This document shows positions 55,097 to 64,000 of a stretch of 64,000 nt of DNA, one piece after another. Below the pieces are notes generated by a model. The model saw only the letters and a list, made by a program, of their open reading frames with translations, was not told the origin of the DNA and made no database searches. Source of the stretch: Saussurea involucrata (lineage: Eukaryota; Streptophyta; Magnoliopsida; Asterales; Asteraceae); contig CM066325.1 in the NCBI GenBank assembly GCA_033807775.1, positions 14,696,301 to 14,760,300 on the forward strand. The letters are read 5' to 3'. Within the stretch, counting starts at the first letter, position 1. Every line of letters starts with the position of its first letter. The translations under genes were made by a program, and so were the position numbers.

Positions 55097-55885
55097 GGCA
55101 TTGTTTGGAAGAAAAAAAAAATATAACTTATAAGCTAGTTTTTTTTCTACGTATATGTTTGGATGACCATAAGCTAGCTTATAAGTTAGTTTTTTGAAAC
55201 ACTACTTGAAGTAGCTTTTCAGTAGCTTTTTTTGTGAATATTCCAATATTACCCTTATTAATTTCAATTATTATTTATTAACTGTTATTATAAATAAATA
55301 TTAATTTTTTAAATTTAATTATTATTAATTGAAAATTAATAAATTAAATTTAACTATACATTAATTATTAGTTATTATTTATTTAGAGTTATTCTTATTC
55401 TTAATCATATAAATTATTTTGTATATTTTTTAATATCAATCAATATATTTTAATTATTAGTTACTATTTATCTTTTCAATTATTATTTGATTATTTTTTC
55501 ATATTGTATGTAGCAATTATTTAAAATCATAAATTAATATGTATTTTTTCTAAAACTTGTTTTAACAATTCAAAATTTATAGTATATATATGTAGTAATA
55601 AATTTTAAATTCTTTTAATTAACATTTTATGTTGTTTAATTTTTTTGCTACATCGGTTGTATTCATTAACGTACTATATTGTTATAAATTTGTTTTAATT
55701 ATATAATTAAATATTGTAATTGATAATTTATTAAAGATGTCTTTTTGGTCATTTTACATGTTTACAAGCTAGTTTTGCCAAACGTGACTTCTTCATCATC
55801 TAGTTTATCAGCTACCAACTAGCTTATCAACTACCAAACTTATCAACTACCAGCTAGCTTATCAGCTAGTTTGCCAAACATAGCC
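55097..55885. mobile_element. MITE-like element with TAA target duplication (GGC(A/T)TTGTTTGG ends)
   Basis: GGCATTGTTTGG pairs with the complement of GGCTATGTTTGG. TAA flanks both sides (55094-55096 and 55886-55888). TATAAGCTAG and AGCTAGCTTATAAG words mark both arms. It is only 15 bases from the preceding element. Relatives lie at 44843 and 49066. Confidence 0.75.
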
Positions 55886-55888
55886 TAA

Positions 55889-56585
55889 GATTTCAAAGGA
55901 ATAAAACCCTTCTACACAATAACACGTGTACATGGTAAGGAAGTCATAAAGTAACATCAAGATTGAACAAACGGGTCAAATGCTCTTAAGATGATCTTCA
56001 TAATATAAATGATTGGAAGAAAATTAAATAAACATGCTTTTTAATTATTATTATTTTGGCAACAAACAGTAAAAAATAGACAATGCTTTTCATATCAAAA
56101 CAAATTTATTTACATTGTTCAAATTATTATTCAAACTTTAGCATAAAAAATTCAACCGTATGTTTCAATTCGAAAAAAAAAGTCATCATTTGTAATAATT
56201 TAGAAGTATATAATTTGTAATATAGTCAAAATCCATTTAAAATATATTTTTGTATTAAAACATTTACTTTTAATAGAAAACGGTGGTTGATATTGTGTTA
56301 AATTCAATAAATTTGGGTGAAGACATTCATATTTAATTATAAAAATGTTGGTGATGTTTTGAATTCTTTTCATGACTTGACATACCATTCTCAAGACTCT
56401 ATTTTGGGATTTTATGATGTGATATTGAAAATAATAGTTTTTTCTAAAATATTTATATCATATTTGGTTTTTAATTCATAATCATTTAATTTATATATAT
56501 ATTGGAGCTGTATATGGGTTAAGTTGATTGGATTGAAGATATTTATTCAAACTCATTGTTTGTGGTTTGAAAAGTCTTAACCTAA
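55889..56585. other. AT-rich intergenic region
   Basis: No gene or closed repeat seen. Confidence 0.4.
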
Positions 56586-56854
56586 CAGCATCTCCAACAA
56601 CTTTCCCATTTTGGAGAAAATGGGGATTTTGGAACACAAATAAACTCCAACAGCTTTCCCAAAAGTTTTCCAAAAATGGGGATAATAGGATTTTTCCCAA
56701 AATTTTCTCCAAATATGGAGAATACTCCAAATATGATTACCAAGTGTTTTTCCAAATATGGGGAATCTGTTGGAGATGAGTGTATTTTTTTGGGGGATTT
56801 TGACTTTTGCTTCCTCATTTTGGAAATTTTTTGGAGAAACTGTTGGAGATGCTC
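56586..56854. mobile_element. MITE with TAA target duplication (GAGCATCTCCAAC ends)
   Basis: CAGCATCTCCAACA pairs with the complement of GAGCATCTCCAACAG, flanked by TAA at 56583-56585 and 56855-56857. The arms repeat TTTTCCAAATATGG-like words. The overlapping frames at 56491-56882 arise from these repeats. Confidence 0.85.
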
Positions 56855-56857
56855 TAA

Positions 56858-57424
56858 GTCAATAAAAAAAACTACAACCTAAGCTAACCCAAAACCATAC
56901 GGGTTAGGTTGTGTTGTTTTGGTTGAAGCTTTCTAATAAACCTAAAAACATGGTTATTATGATAAAATTATAAAAAAAACAAAAAAAACCTAGTGAACTT
57001 TTAAATATTGAACGATTAAGTACTTAGATAAATCCAAAAGCCAATAGGTAAGCCTTTCGTTCTAGGTATTGGCTTGGAAATGTAAGCCAGGGCTGTTTTT
57101 TTGGAAATGGAGGTCGGGGTTGCTTTTTGGTAGCATCCTCCTGGCCCAAGTTTCCTTGTGCCGGAATCTTGTGTAGTTTTGTTCCTTTGGGTTGTTGGTG
57201 TCGTTGTTTTGGTTTTTTGGTTGGTTTCCTCCTCTGTATATTTTGTACATGTTTTGTGCAGTGGAATAAAAGTGCTTTTATTTAAAAAAAAGACAATTTA
57301 TGAAAAGATAAATACTTATATATTAAGATAAATCAAATCATATTGTTTTATTAGTAGATGAGTCGAAAATTATAATAAAGAAATATAACTTAAAAGCATA
57401 GCTTATAAACATATGCATGTAAAT
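56858..57424. other. Intergenic; possible 3' end of a retroposed sequence
   Basis: 57050-57291 is unusually G/T-rich (TTGGTTGGTTTCCTCCTCTG, TTTTGTACATG) and ends with GGAATAAAAGTGC, then an A run at about 57284. This looks like the 3' tail of a LINE or other retroposon; no reverse transcriptase part is present. Confidence 0.4.
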
Positions 57425-57433
57425 ATTGCATCA

Positions 57434-57635
57434 GAACCACTTGGGTTGTGGTGTATTGGTAAAGCCTTTGGAGGATGTAGTGGAAGCTCATCTACCCAGG
57501 GTTCAAATCCAGACACTACTAAAGCCCTTGTGGCCATGGAGGTTCACCTGCGATGACTCCAGGCCATTCGTGGTCGCCCGAGGATTAGTCGGTACACGTA
57601 AGCTGACCCAAAAACCCATGGTTGCCAAAAAAAAA
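57434..57635 (+). mobile_element. tRNA-derived SINE
   Basis: The 5' part GGGTTGTGGTGTATTGGTAA resembles a tRNA A box, and GGGTTCAAATCC about 50 bases on is a clear B box. The 3' part matches the SINE at 29263/39268 (GATTAGTC, CCAAAAACCC) and ends with an A tail. The flanking ATTGCATCA at 57425-57433 and 57636-57644 is its TSD. The 73-codon frame across it is incidental. Confidence 0.85.
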
Positions 57636-57645
57636 ATTGCATCAT

Positions 57646-58040
57646 AACAAAAATACCCAGAAGTTGTTATTTCCATTTACAAAATATACTAAACGACGCG
57701 TAAATCCCACTAACAAAAAAAAATTAATAAATCAAAAGTTTTGCACTTTGCAATTATAAAGTAACGCATAATCTTTTTTTTCTCGGATTTTCTCAATTAC
57801 ATTTGTGGTCCTTGTGGTATGCCCTAAACTTGGATTAAGTCCTTCAGACCCATTAAGTAAACTGATGACCCCTAACTTTTATTTATCATGACACATCTGA
57901 TTCTTAGATTTAACACTGTCAAAACGAGGTTCATTAGTCACTCACATGCCCATCAATGAGAGACAAATCTATCATTTTACTCTTTCCCTCCTAAGAGTCG
58001 CTTGTTCTTGTCTTGTTCACGTTCATGAACAAACTTCTTT
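57646..58040. other. Intergenic region without recognisable genes
   Basis: AT-rich, with a stretch around 57800-57900 (TTTGTGGTCCTTGTGGTATG) that resembles repeat-derived text. No closed element. Confidence 0.35.
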
Positions 58041-58955
58041 TAACTCAATTTTTCCCGACGGGGATCCGATACCGAACCCGGTTTGACCGGGGAATCCCTG
58101 AGTTGACCGGGGATGGGGACGGGGAATCCCCGAATTTGTAAACTGGGGATGGGGATACCTCTTAAACCCGACCCCGGCCCCGAGTATTTAATATAAGATT
58201 TATATATAGTATGTTATATATACGTATATATATTCATTGGATTTATCATTTTTATTATGTTATATACACATACTATATATACATCTTATATTAAATACTC
58301 GGGGTCGGGGCCGGGGTAAACTGGGGATGGGGATACCTCTTAAACCAGACCCAGTTTACCCCGGCCCCGGCCCCGATTATTTAATATAAGATTTATATAT
58401 AGTATGTGTATATATATGTATATATAACATAATAAAAATGATAAATTCAATGAATATATATACGTATATATAACATAGTAAAAATGATAAATCCAATGAA
58501 TATATATATATATATATATTATATAACACAACAATATAATAAATATTCGATTATAAGAAAACTTTCAAGATATATTATAGTATTGGTATTATTGTTCGGA
58601 GAAACTTTTAGTTATATAATGTGGATGTATAAAATATATATTATTATGTATTGTAACTAAAATATTTATTTCTGAAAAACTATTTTACAAACGCAACAAA
58701 TTAAAAGTTGGTTAACTAGAGTTTATAAAAACACGTCATTCAATTGTGAAATTGACATTTATAAATATATTATATAAAAAAAATTAACTTTTGTAAACGG
58801 GGAAAAATCCCCGATTCCCCGGTGGGGATCCCCGTTCCCCGATGGGGATGGGGATGGGGAAGGAATTTTGTTCCTCGACGGGGATGGGGATGGGGAATGA
58901 GGAGCGGGGATGGGGATGGGAATTGCGATCCCCGGTCCCGTTGCCATCTCTACTT
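58041..58955. repeat. Fold-back element built of GGGGATGGGGA and long AT inverted repeats
   Basis: G-rich arms (58055-58190 and 58795-58950) contain many GGGGAT and ATCCCCG words. Between them CGAGTATTTAATATAAGATT (58184 onward) is followed by its complement ending at 58306 and by a third direct copy at about 58374. TGGGGATGGGGATACCTCTT occurs twice, at about 58124 and 58322. It is probably a hAT-like or fold-back element; TSDs were not found. Confidence 0.55.
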
Positions 58956-59672
58956 GTTAACATACTTCTTTGTGAAATCCTACATTGATGAGAGAGAGAG
59001 AGGAACAAAAGTTGTATTATAAGAGATTAGATATCTCATCTATCATACGTGTTTTAAATCAGTTAGTTTAGGTATGAACAAAACATACAATATTTGATAC
59101 GGTTAGCCTAGTGCATTGCATTCTTTTAACTTCGTTAGAGTGAGAGACCTGTTACACAATAAAATGCATATCTCGTGAACAATTTCCGTAATCTTTTTCA
59201 ACGTAAGAACAAAATCCGTAAAATCACGTAAAGTGTAGGGACAAAAAATGTAATTCGCTCAGGAATGTTTAGCAGCCGTGGTAAAAAAATTAATAAAAAA
59301 CAAGCCGACTAGTCGTCCTCGTCCCCCTTCCTTCTAGAAAAATAAACTAAATATATACTTTAATTTTTTTAAAATAGAAATCTTAATCCAATTATTTAAT
59401 TCTTACATAATCTAATTATCGACTTATAACTTTAATTATATGCTTTCAAAATAATTTAAAATAAATCATTTAACCTTTTTTTTAATCATGAGTACATCAA
59501 ATTTGAACATCATAATTTTAATTCCTATCAAATTCAACAACTTTCAACGACCCCATAGGAAAATTAAAATAAACGCTTTGAATTTTTTAAGACTTAATTT
59601 TCATATGTTAATTAAGATATAATTTTTCTGTAAAAATGTTCAGTTTCACACCGGTTAATCCAAAGTCATGAG

Positions 59673-59705
<33 letters not shown>
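58956..59705. other. Intergenic region with microsatellites
   Basis: (GA)n at about 58990 and (TA)n at 59677-59704. No gene. Confidence 0.4.
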
Positions 59706-59708
<3 letters not shown>

Positions 59709-60078
59709 AAGTCTCAATTGCAAACCAGTCAGTTTGTGCAAACCCCGTACAAACCAATCTACAATGATGAATCTGCAAATTTTTTTTGTTGATGCTTCAT
59801 GAATCTATATTTTGGCTTCATGAATATAAAATTTGGCTTCATGAATATATAATTTGGCTTCATGAATCTATATTTTCCGATAGAGCCCTAAAATACCCTT
59901 ATGGATATAAAAAAGAAGTTATGGATATAAAAAAACAAGTTACGTGATTGGTGGAGATGAAACAATATGCTAAAAGCCCTAAAATACCCTTATGGATAAA
60001 AAAAACAAAGTTACGTGATTGGTAGATTGGTTTGTACGAGGTTTGCACAAACTGACTGGTTTGCAACGGATACCTCCC
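59706..60078. mobile_element. MITE in a TA repeat (TTGCAAACCAGTCAG arms)
   Basis: The left arm GTCTCAATTGCAAACCAGTC onward pairs over about 50 bases with the complement of the right arm (GGGAGGTATCCGTTGCAAAC). Both sides are (TA)n, so the TSD cannot be read; the long TIR suggests a Mutator-type MITE. The interior has five GGCTTCATGAAT words. Confidence 0.7.
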
Positions 60079-60582
60079 ATATATATATATATATATATAA
60101 TACGATAATTAACTAATTTTAACAACAAGACTTCAGTTTTTTTTATGTTTAGATTAAACAAAAATAGAATTTACACGGACGAAATGAATTATAGTGTAAT
60201 TAATTGGAGATAATAAATCCAAATTCAATATACAAAAGAGTAAATTATGATTTTTGTGCATGTGTCCGGTCCGTTCCCGGGTTGGGTTAGTGGAACATCC
60301 GAGAGATTTCCTTCACGGATCCAAACACGCTCACAAGGCGCACAATAATAGAGACTTCATAAGGGACCATTTGAGTTGCAGATCGTTTCTTATAAATTTT
60401 GATTTCCGTCACTGTGGTTAATAAATTGTGATTTTCGTCCTAATAATTTGTAATTTATTGTTGTTTTTGCCCCTGGACTTATACCTATCTTCAGTGGCGG
60501 ATCTAGATTTTTTGCTTAATGGGCACCTTTAAGGTAGATAAATGCCTGTAAAGTTGCACGATGTGTTTTTAGCCTACTTCTT
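60079..60582. other. Intergenic region
   Basis: No gene. At about 60493 CAGTGGCGGATCTAGATTTT looks like the terminus of a DNA-transposon family common in plants, without a visible partner end. Confidence 0.4.
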
Positions 60583-62288
60583 TGTAATGACTCACACCAA
60601 ACAAGCACGCCAAAGCTACTAAATTAAATATAAACGCCACAACGGCCCAATCATAAGTCACACATTCGAGATTACAAAACTAAGGTTCGCAGAAATAACC
60701 CTAATTACAGCAGGGAGATGTATCTAAAATATTAAAAAGGAAAGTCTTCTAGTTCCACTAGACGCAAGCTCCAGCTCACATATTGCCCGTGCCCTTACTC
60801 GAGCCCTCGACTACCTGCTTGCCTGAAAGGGGTTTTACATTTTGAAAAACGAGGGTTAGACCATTTCCTTTTCTAGGGATCAAGATATCAATATCACACC
60901 ACACATGTCCAATAAAAGAGTTTACAGGAAATTGTGAACAGTTACGCCCTTATCAGTTTTAAACACCCACCCACATGCTGATGATCCACACTTTGGTCAC
61001 GAACACACGTGTGACAACGTGTTAGGGCACACACCCGCCTTTAGTAGTATATGAAACATGTTCATATATTTCGTATGAGACACACTCCCCGTATGGCATC
61101 ATAATAAACCACCCATATTCCCGTCCCAATGCATACCACATTATAAATAACACACCTTCAACTTTAATAATTTAAACCACATGAAAACATGCAATACAAT
61201 ATAAAATGTACGAGCAATAAAAGCAAGTATCGTCAGAACTTCGGTTTAGAAAGACTCACCTGGCGTCCACGAAATTCCTTTCTCACTTGAAAACGTTACT
61301 CTCAAACTGTACACCTACATATCGACTCAAGGCACACGATAGTGAAAAGCCACTCGAGTATCACTCCCAGATCACTCTCAGGTTTCTCTACAAAACTCTT
61401 CACTCAACCCATTGAGAAAGTCCTCAAAAGATATGGTATTGGCACAACACTGGGGGTTATCCGGATAGTTATCCGGTTCTCTCAAATTTCCGGTAAATAC
61501 CGGATAGTTCCGACACCCACGAGTTTTCCGAGAAAACACTTCCGGACACACATCATCCGGAAAACACTTTCGGACTACTCCGATTCCGAACACGCATAAT
61601 CCGGATTCATCCGGATTCCGGTACATGATACCCGGTTCCATCCGGACATCAATCGGTTTCCAGACGCAAGTCCTCCAGACTCTTACCTTTTCCGGATAAG
61701 ACTCTCCAGACCGTGCGACTCTCGAAATAAGGGTTTTATCGAGCGATTCCATTCTGAAAGCTTCAATCAATTACACAACACAACCCAAGACTTGGTGTTA
61801 AGCCACAACAAGCAAAGAGATATCATTTCTAAACGATTTAGCAAGCTATTACATTCGATTTCTCACATTGATTTAGCTAGGTAAAACACACAGATCATAA
61901 TTTCTCTCTTTTGAGTGAAATAGCACAAAACCACACCTAGAATATCATAGTTGCCAAAATCCCTACAACTCCCAACATTCCTAGTTAGATGAAGAGATGA
62001 AAGAGGAGAAGATTACCTTGAAGAGGATGATGATTCCCAAATCTTAGCTCCAAATCCCAAGCTTTTCTCCAAAATAGCAATGTTTGCTCCTCACTAGGTT
62101 TCCTTACACCAACGGCACATTACTGATGAAAGAAATGAAAGGTTTTAGGGGTTTTAACCCTATTTTTTTTATTCTCACAAAGGCCATCAAAGTTTCATTC
62201 TTTCACACCCTAGCCACCATCTTTACTTTATTCCTCCCACTAATCACACCACTTCTTTAATTATTTCAAAAAGAGTCCGGTTATTACA
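60583..62288. mobile_element. Solo LTR, 1706 bases
   Basis: It starts TGTAATGACTC and ends GGTTATTACA, with TTCTT duplicated at 60578-60582 and 62289-62293. The segment GTTTTACATTTTGAAAAACG, then GAGGGTTAGACCAT, near 60830-60864 is shared with the LTRs of the 29385-39267 element, so it belongs to a related family. The frames at 61342-61770 come from TCCGGA/CCGGAT-rich repeats (61450-61700) and are not genes. Confidence 0.85.
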
Positions 62289-63195
62289 TTCTTCGGTTTC
62301 CAAAGATTATTAAAGTTTTTTTTGTTGATTTCGAGGGTTTTTTAAGTTTTTTTTTTGTCGTTTTCAAGGGTCTCTTTTGGTTTTTTTATGTTGATTTCGA
62401 CTTTTTTTTTTCTTAGTTGATTTTGATGTATTTTCTTTTAGTTTTGTTATTGGTGGGAGCAGATACGAAAAATGATTGAAGAAAATTATGGTCAAACGTT
62501 AAAAAATTGTTTAAACCTAGATAAAATTCTTTTTTTCCTTTTCTAACGCCCCCCCCCCCATTTTACAAAGTACACCCGTCTCCGTCTATATTTAAGTATA
62601 AATGACTAAAATAAAAAATTGTAAATCACAGTCAGCACACCAATAAATTATAAAAGATAAAAACAATCAACTACAAATTATAAAATGACAAAAACGGTAA
62701 TTTCTAAACTATAAGAACAAAAATCGTAATTTGTAACAAACTACGTTAAGAAAAAAACGAAATTCACTCTATATAAAATACAGTAGCATTGGATTGAATT
62801 CTTGTTTGAATTTCATCATCATACACGTACGTCTCATTAGGTAGAAGACAAGAAGAAACTTATACCAACAGCTTTAAGAGTTGTACACTTGCTGTTGTCA
62901 ATTTGACATATATCTTGATCTGTGTTCCCAAACTTCAAACTTTACATGCCAAAACCCATCAAGAACTTTCTCAAACACTCACAATTTACAAACAAACAAA
63001 CTTCCAAGTCTTCCTCATGGTAATAATTAAACATATATGGTCTTTGGTCAAAACCAAACTCCCTTTCACACAGAGCATATCTTGACCCCATATATGCATC
63101 ATGTATATATATATATATATAGGTGTGGGGGAGGTGATATATATGTAGACAAACAAGCATTGATAACTTATAAAAAACCCTAAAATATTTGATAT
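62289..63195. other. Promoter region of the carbonic anhydrase gene
   Basis: TATATAAAATA at 62770-62780 and a (TA)n tract at 63102-63121 are both possible TATA elements; which is used is unknown. A run of 9-10 C lies at about 62550. No gene is visible. Confidence 0.4.
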
Positions 63196-64000
63196 ATGCA
63201 CAAAGAAATGGATTACAAAAGCTTATGGTTTTCTTCTATCTTCATTGCTCTTTTCATCATTTCATTTACACCTTTTGCTCTATGTCAAGAAGTTGGTGAG
63301 TCTTTAAAATCTATCTCCTTTTAACTTAATTCATTATGAATATTGTCTTCAATTCTTCTTTATATATATAATTATTCAATATGAATTTTGCTTTGATCAA
63401 TTCTTGTTTATAATTAATTCTTGAATATGATGTTAATGGTGATGTAGATGATGAACACGAGTTCAGTTACGACGTCAACAGCCATAACGGGCCGGATCAT
63501 TGGGGAGAAATTCATCCCGAATGGAACATGTGTAACCATGGAGACCTACAATCTCCAATCGATCTCACGCACGAAAGGGTTCAAACCACTTCGAAACTTG
63601 GGAAGCTTGATCGAGATTATAAACCTGCTAATGCAACTCTTCTTAATCGAGGCCATGATATGATGGTAGGTATCGTGATTAAACTGATTATAAACTGTTC
63701 GCAAACTTTACAAAATACAATGTTTTAATAAGAAATAATTGGTTTGTATGTATATACCAATCATAATATATGAAAGTATAATATTGTAATTAATAAAATA
63801 CGAAAAGTACATATATTAATATATCTAGCAAATAGTTTTTAATTAATCATTATCAACGGGACTCGATCTTTTCTATGAACAAATACAGTTGAAATGGATC
63901 GGGGGAGCCGGGCATGTTCATATAAACGGAACCGAGTATCATCTTAACCAACTCCATTGGCACACTCCTACCGAACACACCGTCAATGGCCGAAGGTACC
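63196..64000 (+). CDS. Alpha carbonic anhydrase, 5' part (cut by window end)
   Basis: Exons are 63196-63295, 63448-63665 and 63889 to beyond 64000, joined with GT-AG introns and correct phase. Residues 1-30 form a signal peptide (SLWFSSIFIALFIISF, cleavage near ALCQ), so the protein is secreted or goes through the ER. The mature part has the alpha-CA fold start: SYDVNSHNGPDHWGEIHPEW, then CNHGDLQSPIDLT with the first Cys of the usual disulfide, and in exon 3 QLHWHTPTEHTVNGR, where the HWH pair gives two zinc ligands and the Glu-His follows. It catalyses CO2 hydration to bicarbonate; plant members also include nectarin-3-like proteins. The third zinc His and the C-terminus lie outside the window. 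The second ATG at 63208 is an alternative start. Confidence 0.93.

Noticed and set aside
56491..56882. Several overlapping frames with PKFSPNMEN-type repeats
   Set aside because: They lie in a MITE with internal repeats and are open on both strands.
57434..57635. Functional tRNA gene
   Set aside because: A and B boxes are present but there is no cloverleaf; the A tail and TSD show a SINE.
57426..57647. 73-codon frame
   Set aside because: It coincides with a tRNA-derived SINE closed by a TSD.
61342..61770. Frames on both strands at TCCGGA repeats
   Set aside because: They lie inside a solo LTR; repeat-driven.

Overview
This is a window of eukaryotic plant nuclear DNA. The evidence is spliced genes with GT-AG introns, a chloroplast-targeted chaperonin, an apoplastic alpha carbonic anhydrase, and dense plant-type transposons (LTR retrotransposons, a Mutator-like element, Helitron-like repeats, tRNA-derived SINEs and many MITEs). 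A eudicot is likely. The family cannot be fixed from the sequence alone; an Asteraceae-like repeat content is only an impression.

Host genes are few and sit mostly at the edges. At 2901-3701 (+) is a three-exon MaoC/hot-dog dehydratase, probably mitochondrial. At 5352-9817 (-) is a complete eight-exon gene for the plastid chaperonin-60 alpha subunit, including one GC-AG intron. At 27530-27841 (-) is a small secreted His/Gly-rich protein of unknown function with internally repeated motifs. At 63196 to the right edge (+) is the first part of an alpha carbonic anhydrase gene.

The rest is transposon territory, and many insertions can be closed by target-site duplications (TSDs). 10224-15592 is a decayed Ty1/copia element with gag-pol remnants. 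15593-24923 is a mosaic of AT-rich Helitron-like repeats, interrupted by a young LTR element on the minus strand (17748-22198, TSD GATTT) and by an hAT-like element (23784-24595, 8-bp TSD). 24924-27122 holds two MITEs and a 450-bp tandem duplication. 29385-39267 is a large LTR element without coding capacity (TSD GATTA); it sits inside a SINE and itself contains a solo LTR (33574-36006, TSD GATTA). 39434-43880 is a second, plus-strand copy of the young LTR family (TSD GAAAT). 44135-48605 is MITE-rich. 49497-54112 is a full-length Mutator-like element with long terminal inverted repeats (TIRs) and a 9-bp TSD. MITEs, a SINE and a solo LTR (60583-62288, TSD TTCTT) follow.

The most interesting systems are two. 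The first is the pair of gag-only LTR elements: a Met-tRNA primer site, a multi-copy polypurine tract, an array of GGTATACC palindromes in each LTR, and a 26-bp minisatellite, but no pol. They fit the TR-GAG type of non-autonomous element with Sirevirus-like non-coding motifs, and must be mobilised in trans. The second is the Mutator-like element, which carries a transposase gene from one TIR and a small convergent coiled-coil ORF from the other, a layout like MuDR. Its transposase appears to have lost its start codon and to carry a frameshift.
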